A DNA stretch of 64,000 nt from G965267335 sp965267335 (lineage in GTDB: Bacteria > Bacteroidota > Bacteroidia > Cytophagales > JAAEPT01), in contig OZ253953.1 in NCBI GenBank assembly GCA_965267335.1, positions 2,232,001 to 2,296,000 of the forward strand, written 5' to 3'. Under the pieces are notes generated by a model. It was not told the DNA's origin. It did no database searches and saw only the letters and a list, made by a program, of their open reading frames with translations. Both the position numbers and the translations under genes were made by a program. Every line of letters begins with the position of its first letter. Positions within the stretch are counted from its first letter, which is position 1. Positions 1 to 7,234 of the stretch are shown here, piece after piece.

Positions 1-1
1 G

Positions 2-655
2 TATAAGATTATGGATTATGAAGTGGAGGGTTCCAGTGATGTTTTAAAGCCGGGTGATATGTGGGGAGGCAGCAAAACGACAAATCCTTCATACTTTGCA
101 CCGGCCTACTACAGGGTGTTCTATAAGTTTTCTAATGATAAAAGGTGGTTGAAGGTAGCCGACAAGAGCTATGAGGTGTTATTTAATTGCTGGAACGACA
201 GTACCGGACTTGTGCCTGACTGGTGTAATGCCGAAGGTGGACCTGCAAGCGGAGTAGGCTGGGCACGTGAGCAGGGTAAAGCTTATCTGTATGATGCGGC
301 CCGTACCCCCTGGAGAATAGCACTAGACTATCTCTGGTATGGTACAGAGGATGCAAAAAAGTACTGTACAAAAGTGTCAGACTTTGTAAAGGAGCTTACA
401 GTTTTTAGAATCAGGGATGGCTATTACCTTGACGGTTCCCGTATTGGTAGTAATCACAATAGTACTTTCATTGGGCCATTTGGAGTAGGAACTATGGCAA
501 CGGATGAGAGCTATCAAAGACTAACCGAACAGGCTTATTACGAAAACATCAAAGTGTTTACCAATGACTACTTCAACGATTGTCTAAGGATTCTGACTTT
601 GTTAGTTCAGAACGGAAATTTTGATATTCCAGCTAAATACAAGGAGATAGACTAA
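2..655 (+). CDS. Glycoside hydrolase family 8 (xylanase/endoglucanase type), 3' part only
   Basis: This is the C-terminal part of a GH8 enzyme; the frame is open to the left edge, so the start lies outside the window. The visible part has the aromatic-rich alpha/alpha-barrel style of the family. It includes a YDAARTPWR stretch followed by a Leu/Tyr-rich helix. In characterised GH8 enzymes this stretch lies at the active site and carries the Asp thought to act as catalytic base (family knowledge, recalled). GH8 members are inverting endo-glucanases, chitosanases, xylanases or reducing-end xylosidases; subfamily and substrate cannot be settled from this piece. No T9SS sorting domain follows, because the protein ends shortly after the catalytic helices (PAKYKEID). 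Its stop codon overlaps the convergent lipoprotein gene by 4 bases. The GH43/CBM6 enzyme further along makes xylan a reasonable guess. Confidence 0.82.
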   Translation, partial: YKIMDYEVEGSSDVLKPGDMWGGSKTTNPSYFAPAYYRVFYKFSNDKRWLKVADKSYEVLFNCWNDSTGLVPDWCNAEGGPASGVGWAREQGKAYLYDAARTPWRIALDYLWYGTEDAKKYCTKVSDFVKELTVFRIRDGYYLDGSRIGSNHNSTFIGPFGVGTMATDESYQRLTEQAYYENIKVFTNDYFNDCLRILTLLVQNGNFDIPAKYKEID

Positions 656-1614
656 TTACCGAACTCTTTATCGAGCTGTTCCGCAATTTCTTGTTGTGCT
701 CTTAATTTTTTCTCATACTCAGAGGCTTTTGGGCAACCGAGCCTTTCGGCTTTCCCCAACCAGTCGAAAGCTAAATCAAAGTTTCCTTTTAATTCACTCG
801 CAACAGCCATATTAAAGCAGGCTTTTGAACGAAGAGACTTTTTGTCACTCTTAGTCAGGTTGCGCCAGATAATAATTGCCTTATCAACTTCTTCGCGGTC
901 AATGTAAGCCTTTGCCGTGATCAGGTCATTGTGTCCTGTGCTATAATACTCTCTTGATATTCTCTTCCATTGTGGACAGATTAGCGAATGATAGTCTTCA
1001 ACCAGCTTATAGGCCACAATATCAATGGCTGATTTTTCTTCTTCGGGAGTCGGTCTTTCATAACCTTCCAGTTGTTGAAAATGACTGGATCTGTGGGTAG
1101 AAACTGGTTCTGTCGAATTCTTGGAATACATCTTGAATCCGGCTTTCATGGTCACCAGTGTGGAATAAGTATAAACCTTGGAGGTCGTAAGTTGACCATA
1201 CTCGTCTTCGTAGGTCTCGTAATACTCGTTGGTGTAACTGTCTGACTGGGTATAGACATCTGAAATCATTAATAGTGCATCTGCTTCCGTCATGTCGAGC
1301 AATTCTTTGTAAGGGATTGTATCATCACATAAGAATTGGTCATCACATATGGGATATACGTTATCCGGGTTAATGACTTCAAACCTGGGTGATAACGACA
1401 GATTTCCTTTGAGGTGATAAAATATTCTTTCCACACCCAAGGAGTCCTCGTGTTTCAGAGTAAGTCCTTTCTTAACCCCAATCAGTACTTGTTGAATGTT
1501 TGATGGGACCGGTTTACGGCTAGGTTGTAAAGTGCTTACATAAAGAGTCGAAGTACAGGACGTAGTTAATGCAATAGAAACCAGGAAAATATGTAGTCTA
1601 AAAAGTTGTCGCAT
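652..1614 (-). CDS. Lipoprotein with C-terminal TPR-like helices (DUF6340-like)
   Basis: A 320-residue predicted lipoprotein of unknown function. The start chosen is the ATG at 1614, which gives MRQLFRL, a hydrophobic stretch and a lipobox ending in Cys20 (TTSC). An upstream in-frame ATG at 1713 would lie inside the preceding gene and spoil the signal peptide. The middle part is beta-rich. The last 90 or so residues hold paired helices of TPR type (ACFNMAVASELKGNFDLAF). The pattern resembles a Bacteroidota family that I believe is catalogued as DUF6340 (recalled, not searched). Its start overlaps the stop of the DUF4159 gene by one base (TGATG), so translation is probably coupled. It is the last gene of the rsmE operon and probably sits in the periplasm or outer membrane. 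Confidence 0.75.
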   Translation of the reverse strand: MRQLFRLHIFLVSIALTTSCTSTLYVSTLQPSRKPVPSNIQQVLIGVKKGLTLKHEDSLGVERIFYHLKGNLSLSPRFEVINPDNVYPICDDQFLCDDTIPYKELLDMTEADALLMISDVYTQSDSYTNEYYETYEDEYGQLTTSKVYTYSTLVTMKAGFKMYSKNSTEPVSTHRSSHFQQLEGYERPTPEEEKSAIDIVAYKLVEDYHSLICPQWKRISREYYSTGHNDLITAKAYIDREEVDKAIIIWRNLTKSDKKSLRSKACFNMAVASELKGNFDLAFDWLGKAERLGCPKASEYEKKLRAQQEIAEQLDKEFGN

Positions 1615-2276
1615 CAGTAACTTGTGAAAGCAAAAGATAAGATGTTGGCACCCATTTTTAATGCTTGTAGCCTTACTTCCTCCGGATCGTTGTACACTTC
1701 CTGATCCTCCCATCCATTACCTAAATCGCACTCAAAGCTATAAAAACAAATCAAGCGCCCTTCGTGAAGTATACCGAAGCCCTGTGGTGGTTTGCCATCG
1801 TGTTCGTGAATCTTTGGGAGGCCGTTGGGGAAATTATATTTTTGATGGTAAATTTTATGGTCATAAGGGATTTCAACGAACTCTTTATCCGGAAAGACCT
1901 TTTGCATCTCTACACGAATAAACTTGTCTAAGCCGTAGTTATCATCTATATGTAAGAAACCTCCACCGAGTAGATACGTTCTTAAGTTTTCTGCTTCCTG
2001 TGCTGAAAAAACAACATTACCATGTCCTGTCATATGCACAAAAGGGTAATTGAATAACTCAGGACTTCCTACCTCAACAATATCTTCTTCATCCTCGATA
2101 TTCATCTTCAGGTTCTGATTGCAGAATTTGATCAGATTAGGCAAGGAAGTTTTGTTGGCATACCAGTCCCCACCACCACGATACTTTAGCTTGGCGATTT
2201 TGTATGATGGAATGCTTCCCGAGCTAAGTAGAAGAATTAGGGATGTAGTCGTAAGTATGGTTTTGAAAAACCGCAT
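1614..2276 (-). CDS. DUF4159 domain protein, exported
   Basis: A 220-residue protein with an N-terminal hydrophobic export signal (TILTTTSLILLLSSG), followed by one DUF4159 domain. Typical family features are visible: a RGGGDWY motif just after the signal, an FVHMTGHG stretch, a LLGGGFLHIDDN segment, and a C-terminal NDPEEVRLQALKMGANIL helix. The fold resembles the class I glutamine amidotransferase-like domain, but no activity is established for the family. It lies 12 bases downstream of rsmE and overlaps the next lipoprotein start, so the three genes form one operon. The likely location is the periplasm or the inner-membrane face. The function is unknown, and the association with an rRNA methyltransferase may simply be co-transcription. 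Confidence 0.85.
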   Translation of the reverse strand: MRFFKTILTTTSLILLLSSGSIPSYKIAKLKYRGGGDWYANKTSLPNLIKFCNQNLKMNIEDEEDIVEVGSPELFNYPFVHMTGHGNVVFSAQEAENLRTYLLGGGFLHIDDNYGLDKFIRVEMQKVFPDKEFVEIPYDHKIYHQKYNFPNGLPKIHEHDGKPPQGFGILHEGRLICFYSFECDLGNGWEDQEVYNDPEEVRLQALKMGANILSFAFTSY

Positions 2277-2288
2277 TGATCGAAGATA

Positions 2289-2987
2289 CTAATAATTGTT
2301 CAAATTCATGATGTGACAAGCCGCGATTCCAGCTGTCTCAGTGCGTAGCACTTTTGGTCCTAACGAAACAGGTAGATAATTCTTATCAATAGCAAGTTGT
2401 ATTTCTTGTTGAGAAAAGTCTCCCTCAGGTCCTATGAGCATACTGTAATGTTTTCCAGGTTGAACGAGTTTGTTCAGGTTTGTACTTGGCTCTTCGGGGT
2501 GGACGTGGGCAATGAATTTCTGCTGTGCTTGGTCAGATTCAATAAACTCCTTGAACGGTACCAATTCATTGATTTTGGGTAAGTAGTACTCTTTACATTG
2601 CTTCATAGCGCTGATGGCGATACGTTTTAACCGGTCCAATTTGATTCTTGGGCGCTCCGAATGTTCAGTTAAAAGAAAAGTAATTTCATCAATGCCCAAT
2701 TCAGTGGATTTCTCAACAAACCACTCCATGCGATCATTACTTTTAGTAGGAGCAATGGCAATGTGTATGTAATAATCCCTTGTTTTAAGGATTTCTTTGT
2801 CTATAATCTCAAATTGACATTGACCTTTTTCAACAGAAGTGATTCTAAGCTCGTATTTACCTCCCTTGCCATCGGTGCTGTAAATTATGTCACCCACAGC
2901 CTTTCGTAAAACTTTGGTGCAATGTTTGCTCTCATCATGAGAGAGCATGCGGTTATTTTCAATATTTGGGGTGAAAAATAGAAACAC
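2289..2987 (-). CDS. rsmE: 16S rRNA (uracil-1498-N3)-methyltransferase RsmE
   Basis: Methylates N3 of U1498 in 16S rRNA using S-adenosylmethionine; it acts in the cytoplasm on the assembled small subunit. It has the SPOUT fold: an N-terminal PUA-like part (SHDESKHCTKVLRKAVGD), the internal APTKSNDRMEWFVEKSTELG signature, and the C-terminal knot with IGPEGDFSQQE and LGPKVLRTETA, which bind AdoMet. I prefer the GTG at 2987, giving MFLFFTPNI as in most homologues, with an A/G-rich tract upstream. The longer reading frame would begin at a TTG at 3017 and add ten residues not expected in the family. This makes 233 residues, the usual length. It is the first gene of the operon with the DUF4159 protein and the TPR lipoprotein. 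Confidence 0.93.
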   Translation of the reverse strand: MFLFFTPNIENNRMLSHDESKHCTKVLRKAVGDIIYSTDGKGGKYELRITSVEKGQCQFEIIDKEILKTRDYYIHIAIAPTKSNDRMEWFVEKSTELGIDEITFLLTEHSERPRIKLDRLKRIAISAMKQCKEYYLPKINELVPFKEFIESDQAQQKFIAHVHPEEPSTNLNKLVQPGKHYSMLIGPEGDFSQQEIQLAIDKNYLPVSLGPKVLRTETAGIAACHIMNLNNY

Positions 2988-3056
2988 TGATTTTTTCTTC
3001 ACTTCAATATTAACCAACAGTTCTCAAATTACGTAATGATCTAAAAATGAATTCTT

Positions 3057-3389
3057 ATGAAAAAGTTATTTTTTACCCTCGCTTTTGCCCTTGTCTGTAC
3101 AGTCGGTTTTTCACAAAAAGTTTATAAAGTTAATTACTCATCACAGGCTGATATCAAAGTTTATGTGGTCAAATACGAATCCCAATGTGACCTCAAGGTC
3201 TATGAAGTAAAGTATTCTTCACAAGCCGATGAAGATGGACTTTGGCACTGGGTCGACTATTCTTCTCAGGCCGACAAGAAGATTTATTTCGTAGATTATG
3301 AGTCACAGGCAGATCTTAAGATTTACTTTGTGAACTATGAGTCACAGGCTGGATGGAGAAATAATTCTAAAAGGCACCTGTTGAGATAG
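3057..3389 (+). CDS. Small secreted protein of six SQAD repeats (DUF6150-like)
   Basis: A 110-residue protein: a clear signal peptide (MKKLFFTLAFALVCTVGFSQ), then six copies of a 13-residue unit of pattern [VI]Y.V.Y.SQAD.K. A short insertion (EDGLWHW) follows the third copy, and a basic tail WRNNSKRHLLR ends the protein. Copy two has SQCD, the only Cys in the mature chain. Each unit looks like one beta-strand plus a turn, so a small solenoid or sheet is likely (inference). It resembles a short Bacteroidota family that I recall as DUF6150, of unknown function. The gene stands alone between the divergent rsmE operon and cysS. Confidence 0.78.
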   Translation: MKKLFFTLAFALVCTVGFSQKVYKVNYSSQADIKVYVVKYESQCDLKVYEVKYSSQADEDGLWHWVDYSSQADKKIYFVDYESQADLKIYFVNYESQAGWRNNSKRHLLR

Positions 3390-3480
3390 TCATGATTAAT
3401 TAGTGCCTGATCAGTCTTTTTTACTTGTATAGTCTTGGATTATTAGCCAATTTTGGATTGCTTTTGCAAAACCATATGTA

Positions 3481-4989
3481 ATGAGTCTGATCGATAAGTT
3501 TCCTGTATCTATACAAAATACCCTAACCAGGAAGAAAGAAGAGTTTAAGCCAATTATTGAAGGTAAAGTTGGTATGTACGTTTGTGGTCCTACCGTATAC
3601 GGTGATCCGCACCTTGGGCATGCCAGATCAGCAATTACATTTGATTTAGTATTCAGATACCTGAAGCATCTTGGTTATCAGGTAAGGTATGTGCGCAATA
3701 TTACTGATGTAGGACATCTGGAGGATGAAGTAGCCGGGGCCGGTGAAGATAAAATAGCTAAGAAAGCCAGGCTCGATCAGATAGAGCCTATGGAAGTCGT
3801 GCAGTATTATACCAACTCCTATCACAAGGCAATGGATGCTCTCAACGTACAGCCTCCGAGTATAGAGCCAACAGCGACCGGTCACATCATTGAGCAGATT
3901 GATCTTATCAAGAGGATATTGGACAATGGGTTTGCTTACGAGTCAGATGGCTCTGTTTACTTCGATATGAATAAGTATCAGGAGACCTATAAGTATGGAG
4001 AACTTTCGGGAAAAGTCCTTGAGGATTTAATTTCTGGGAGCCGAGATTTAGAGGGCCAGAATGAAAAACGAAACTCAGCGGATTTTGCTCTTTGGAAAAA
4101 GGCAAACCCAGAACACTTAATGCAATGGGACTCTCCATGGGGCAAGGGATTTCCCGGGTGGCATCTGGAGTGTACTGCAATGAGTTGTAAATACCTGGGT
4201 AAGCAGTTTGATATCCACGGTGGAGGAATGGATCTTCAGTTTCCTCATCACGAGGGTGAAATAGCTCAAAGCTTTGGTGCTCACGGATGTAAACCGGTGA
4301 ATTACTGGATGCACAACAATATGTTGACTTTAAATGGTCAGAAAATGGCCAAGTCTAAAGGTAATTTTATTACACTCGATGAAATGTTTGCCGGTGATCA
4401 TGAGCTATTAGAACAAGCCTATTCTCCAATGACTATTCGCTTCTTTATGCTGCAATCTCATTATGGAGGCACTGTAGACTTTTCTAACGAAGCACTTCAG
4501 GCGGCAGAAAAAGGATTTCGAAAGTTAATGAATGCACTGACGGAAGTTGGCAATCTCTCATACCCTGGTGAGGGAGAGGTAAAAGCTGAATTAGACAATG
4601 AAATAAACGTCTTATGTGATGATTGTTACAAACACATGAGCGATGATTTTAATACTGCCCGTACATTAGCGAGTTTGTTTGAACTGAGTAGTAAGATTTA
4701 TGCGTTTAGGAACAAGCAAGAGGATATTGCATCAATAAAGGCGATAACTTTTGAACGAATGGCAAAAACCTATCAAAGTTTTATTATCGATGTGTTGGGG
4801 CTGAAAGCTGAGGAAGAAGGGCAAGATTCTAAAATTAATGACGTGGTTGGTCTACTCATTGAATTACGAAACGATGCCAGAGCCAATAAAGACTACCAAT
4901 TATCGGATACAATCAGGGATCGTCTGGCGGAGAAAGGAATCAAACTTAAAGATGAAAAGGATGGGGCAACATCCTTTGTCATAGAATGA
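3481..4989 (+). CDS. cysS: Cysteinyl-tRNA synthetase
   Basis: Charges tRNA-Cys with cysteine in the cytoplasm; a class I aminoacyl-tRNA synthetase. The 502 residues carry the zinc-binding Cys35 in MYVCGPTVYG, the HIGH-type signature HLGH at 44-47, further zinc ligands in GWHLECTAMSCKYLG and HHEGEIAQ, and the KMSKS-type loop KMAKS at 288-292. A DALR-type helical domain and a C-terminal anticodon-binding tail (IRDRLAEKGIKLKD) follow. Length and domain order are normal. The ATG at 3481 gives the usual N-terminus. Its last four bases (ATGA) overlap the start of yidD, an arrangement that implies translational coupling. Confidence 0.98.
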   Translation: MSLIDKFPVSIQNTLTRKKEEFKPIIEGKVGMYVCGPTVYGDPHLGHARSAITFDLVFRYLKHLGYQVRYVRNITDVGHLEDEVAGAGEDKIAKKARLDQIEPMEVVQYYTNSYHKAMDALNVQPPSIEPTATGHIIEQIDLIKRILDNGFAYESDGSVYFDMNKYQETYKYGELSGKVLEDLISGSRDLEGQNEKRNSADFALWKKANPEHLMQWDSPWGKGFPGWHLECTAMSCKYLGKQFDIHGGGMDLQFPHHEGEIAQSFGAHGCKPVNYWMHNNMLTLNGQKMAKSKGNFITLDEMFAGDHELLEQAYSPMTIRFFMLQSHYGGTVDFSNEALQAAEKGFRKLMNALTEVGNLSYPGEGEVKAELDNEINVLCDDCYKHMSDDFNTARTLASLFELSSKIYAFRNKQEDIASIKAITFERMAKTYQSFIIDVLGLKAEEEGQDSKINDVVGLLIELRNDARANKDYQLSDTIRDRLAEKGIKLKDEKDGATSFVIE

Positions 4990-5237
4990 AGTTTTTAGGA
5001 TATCCATTCATCCTACTCGTAAAAGTATATCAGTACTTAATTTCCCCGTTGTTGCCGGCTAGTTGCAGACACACACCTACCTGTTCTCAATATACTATTG
5101 ATGCGATCAAAGAATGGGGACCACTTAAAGGGATGTGGTTAGGGATGAAAAGAATATCCAGGTGTCACCCCTGGGGCTCTCATGGTCACGACCCGGTTCC
5201 CAGGCGCAAGAAAAAAGCTACTCCACCCGAAGAATGA
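4986..5237 (+). CDS. yidD: Membrane protein insertion efficiency factor YidD
   Basis: An 83-residue YidD family protein that helps YidC/Sec insert inner-membrane proteins; an amphipathic N-terminal helix binds it to the membrane. The family core is present: YQYLISPLLPASCRHTPTCSQYTIDAIKEWG and RCHPWGSHGHDPVP, with the three conserved Cys and the paired HP/HDP motifs. It is most often found beside yidC, rnpA and rpmH; here it follows cysS with an ATGA overlap. Its 3' end overlaps the convergent lipoprotein gene by 20 bases. Confidence 0.95.
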   Translation: MKFLGYPFILLVKVYQYLISPLLPASCRHTPTCSQYTIDAIKEWGPLKGMWLGMKRISRCHPWGSHGHDPVPRRKKKATPPEE

Positions 5238-5670
5238 TTTTTGCGTCTTCGATACTGGATTTCATTTTGTCTCTTACGATGACAATTTTGTCCATCAGGT
5301 CGTTCAGAATCTCCTCATTCTTGACTTCGTCATAATTGAAGTGAGTTTTGGCGTGTTCGCGCATCCAACCCATCATGAGAGTGTCAGCTTCATCAAGTCG
5401 GTTATATAATACAGACAGTTCTTCTGAAACTGAGTCTTCAAGAATGTGTTTAATCTCGATTTTATACCTATTGATCTTATTTATCTCAGGCATAATAGAA
5501 TCGTGTATTTCTACAATTTTGGAGTGATATGTTCTTAATTCTTCCGATAAATGATCTGACTTATCGGAGTGCTCATGTACAAAATCTTTGTTTGATTGCG
5601 GTTGTTCGGTGGTTTCGGAGCAGGATAAAATAAGGCAAACTACTGCGGTAAGGGTAAGTAATTGTTTCAT
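5218..5670 (-). CDS. Small helical lipoprotein in the Fur-regulator operon
   Basis: A 150-residue predicted lipoprotein (MKQLLTLTAVVCLILSC, lipid attachment at Cys17) with a mature chain that looks almost wholly helical and coiled. A short His/Asp cluster, FVHEHSDKSDH, lies just after the lipid anchor and could bind metal ions (inference). I do not recognise a named domain; similar short helical lipoproteins occur in other Bacteroidota. Its ATG overlaps the stop of the Fur-family gene by one base (TAATG), so the two are co-translated. With a metal regulator upstream, a role in metal handling at the cell envelope is plausible but unproven. Confidence 0.7.
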   Translation of the reverse strand: MKQLLTLTAVVCLILSCSETTEQPQSNKDFVHEHSDKSDHLSEELRTYHSKIVEIHDSIMPEINKINRYKIEIKHILEDSVSEELSVLYNRLDEADTLMMGWMREHAKTHFNYDEVKNEEILNDLMDKIVIVRDKMKSSIEDAKIILRVE

Positions 5671-6095
5671 TATTTGGTTGTACAGTTTTTACAAATTCCT
5701 TTTGCAGAAATGTCAACATCTTCAAGTTGATATCCCTTTGGAAGTGTGAGCTCAGGTGTGAACTCATCATCAAGGCAATAGGTTTTACCACATGATGAGC
5801 AATGAAAGTGTATGTGCTCATCATGATGATCGTGGTGGCCACATTCATCACAAAGAGCGTATTTAGCAATACCATCATCTCCCATAACTTTATGGGTAAT
5901 GCCGGTATCTTCGAAAGTATTCAGTGTGCGATATAACGTAACACGGTCATGCACTTTGTCCAGTTCTTCTTCTATATCACTATGGGCAAGGGCGTAAGAC
6001 TTAGAAAGAAACAAGTTGAGAACATCAACTCGTGTTGCTGTTTTCTTAAGACTGTGTGTCTGTAGTATGGCGGCTGTGCGATCAACTTTGGTCAT
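5670..6095 (-). CDS. Fur-family metal-responsive repressor, Zur-like
   Basis: A 141-residue Fur superfamily regulator. The winged-helix recognition helix is DRVTLYRTLNTFEDTGI (50-66). The metal/dimerisation half has a strikingly His-rich segment at 87-98 (HHDHHDEHIHFH) and structural-zinc CxxC pairs at Cys99/Cys102 and Cys135/Cys138. Such proteins bind DNA as dimers when metal-loaded and repress uptake genes. Zinc (Zur) is my preferred cofactor, from the His-rich hinge and the His-rich receptor in the same locus, but iron or manganese cannot be excluded. An 11-base operator half, CATTGTTGCAA, lies across its own start codon, which suggests autoregulation. The downstream lipoprotein overlaps by one base, and the MerC-like gene is divergent. 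Confidence 0.88.
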   Translation of the reverse strand: MTKVDRTAAILQTHSLKKTATRVDVLNLFLSKSYALAHSDIEEELDKVHDRVTLYRTLNTFEDTGITHKVMGDDGIAKYALCDECGHHDHHDEHIHFHCSSCGKTYCLDDEFTPELTLPKGYQLEDVDISAKGICKNCTTK

Positions 6096-6103
6096 TGTTG
6101 CAA
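6093..6103. promoter_or_regulatory. Operator half-site over the fur-type start codon
   Basis: CATTGTTGCAA is identical over 11 bases to the right half of the operator in front of the TonB receptor (9578-9588). It covers the ATG of the Fur-family gene, where a bound repressor would block its expression. Only one half of the palindrome is well conserved here, so binding would be weaker. Confidence 0.45.
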
Positions 6104-6143
6104 TTTACTTTAAAAAAAACTTTTTGACCAGCACTATTCTGCT

Positions 6144-6158
6144 TGCAATTTTGTTGCA
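6144..6158. promoter_or_regulatory. Palindromic metal-regulator operator, divergent fur/merC region
   Basis: TGCAATTTTGTTGCA is an inverted repeat (TGCAA/TTGCA) that differs at only 2 of 15 positions from the perfect palindrome at 9573-9587. It covers the -33 element of the MerC-like gene promoter, a classic repressor position. The natural ligand is the Fur-family protein encoded next to it (inference). Confidence 0.6.
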
Positions 6159-6180
6159 TTAAGTAAATTGACTATTTTTG
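6149..6180 (+). promoter_or_regulatory. Promoter of the MerC-like gene
   Basis: A Bacteroidota-type promoter: TTTTG (6149-6153), a 19-base spacer and TATTTTTG (6173-6180), matching TTG-N19-TAnnTTTG exactly. It would give a leader of about 55-60 bases. The operator at 6144-6158 overlaps its -33 element. Confidence 0.65.
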
Positions 6181-6243
6181 AAACCAAGTTGCATTTGAAT
6201 ATGAAATGAGTCTATTGAATGCATCTTATGATAAAGAAGATAT

Positions 6244-6636
6244 ATGAAGAATAAGTTCGTTTCATTCAATCTGGATTTTTTAGGGTTTTCTGCCTCTTTT
6301 CTGTGTGCCATACATTGTGCTGTCTTGCCTATATTATTGACATTTTCGGCAATGGCCGGGCTTGAATTTCTTGAAGATCCGATTGTTGAATATGGGATGA
6401 TCGGTCTGAGTGCTGTGTTTGCTTCTTTATCTCTTATCAGTAGCTATAAGAAAACACATAGAAATAATCTGCCGTTATTAATAGTAGCTTTTGGGTTTTC
6501 GTTTATCGCTATGAGTCACGTGAAAGATAGTGAAGTATTTGAAGCCGTGTTTATGACCATCGGAGGCTTTTCAATAGCTACAGCTCATATTATCAACTGG
6601 AGGCTTTGCAAGCAATGTGCTGCCTGCAAAGCCTGA
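6244..6636 (+). CDS. MerC-domain inner-membrane protein
   Basis: A 130-residue protein with four likely transmembrane helices. It carries the MerC family signature near the start of the first helix, CAIHCAVLPILL (Cys21, His24, Cys25), and a Cys-rich cytoplasmic tail (Cys122, Cys125, Cys128). MerC proteins were first known as mercuric-ion carriers, but chromosomal relatives in Bacteroidota commonly sit beside Fur-family regulators and TonB receptors and are thought to move other soft metals. Here it is divergent from the Zur-like gene, with an operator over its promoter, so metal-dependent repression is expected. Its stop lies 10 bases from the convergent lipoprotein gene. Zinc as the ion is an inference. 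Confidence 0.82.
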   Translation: MKNKFVSFNLDFLGFSASFLCAIHCAVLPILLTFSAMAGLEFLEDPIVEYGMIGLSAVFASLSLISSYKKTHRNNLPLLIVAFGFSFIAMSHVKDSEVFEAVFMTIGGFSIATAHIINWRLCKQCAACKA

Positions 6637-6646
6637 TAAGATGTTC

Positions 6647-7234
6647 TTACTGGATATCTATTATAAAATCCAGCTCTATATCTGTTTCCCCTCCAGCATT
6701 TGTGATATCTCCGTCTGAGACATTAGTTCCAAATTTATCTGGTTCATGTCGTAGGGTGACCTGGAACACCATGTTGCTTCCTGTGACCGATGTAGTGACT
6801 GTATCCTGAAGGCCAATTGGGTTACCGTTGCCATCCATATCACCATAAACTACTGATAGCGCACCTGAGGTAATAGAACTGCCCCCAAAGAAAAATTGGT
6901 GTTCTTCAGCTTCTTCTTCAACTTCCGTTGTCAGATTTTCCGTTTCACTTGATGACTCATCAAGTAAAGAAATGCTCAATAGATACTCTTTTGAATTATC
7001 GAGGATAATTGTATCAAATTGTGATGGATCGTTGCCTCCATCACCATCAGTGTCTTTGAAGCTGGCACAAACAGTATCGTTCGCATCTGCGGTGTTTTCG
7101 AAACGAAGTTTAACTGTGGTTATCAATTCTTCTTCGTTTCCGGGAGGTGTTCCGGGATCGTTGTTGTCTTTTTTGCATGAGGTAAGAACGGCAATGCCGA
7201 TCAATCCTGACATCATCATTTTATTCATTTTCAT
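6647..7234 (-). CDS. Lipoprotein partner of the metal TonB receptor
   Basis: A 195-residue lipoprotein (GLIGIAVLTSC lipobox, then KKDNNDPGTPP linker) with a beta-sandwich-like mature part, rich in Asp and Glu (FKDTDGDGGNDPS and EVEEEAEEHQFFFGG). It starts 14 bases before the end of the TonB receptor gene, so translation is coupled and the two products probably work together at the outer membrane. The acidic, Asp/Gly-rich loops could bind divalent cations (inference). Similar lipoproteins follow metal TonB receptors in other Bacteroidota, and I recall database names such as 'type 1 periplasmic binding fold superfamily', which I would not rely on. An alternative start is the ATG at 7228. Confidence 0.72.
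   Translation of the reverse strand: MKMNKMMMSGLIGIAVLTSCKKDNNDPGTPPGNEEELITTVKLRFENTADANDTVCASFKDTDGDGGNDPSQFDTIILDNSKEYLLSISLLDESSSETENLTTEVEEEAEEHQFFFGGSSITSGALSVVYGDMDGNGNPIGLQDTVTTSVTGSNMVFQVTLRHEPDKFGTNVSDGDITNAGGETDIELDFIIDIQ

Noticed and set aside
652..1713. Longer frame of the TPR lipoprotein from 1713
   Set aside because: It would overlap the DUF4159 gene by 100 bases and bury the lipobox; the TGATG junction at 1614 is the normal arrangement.
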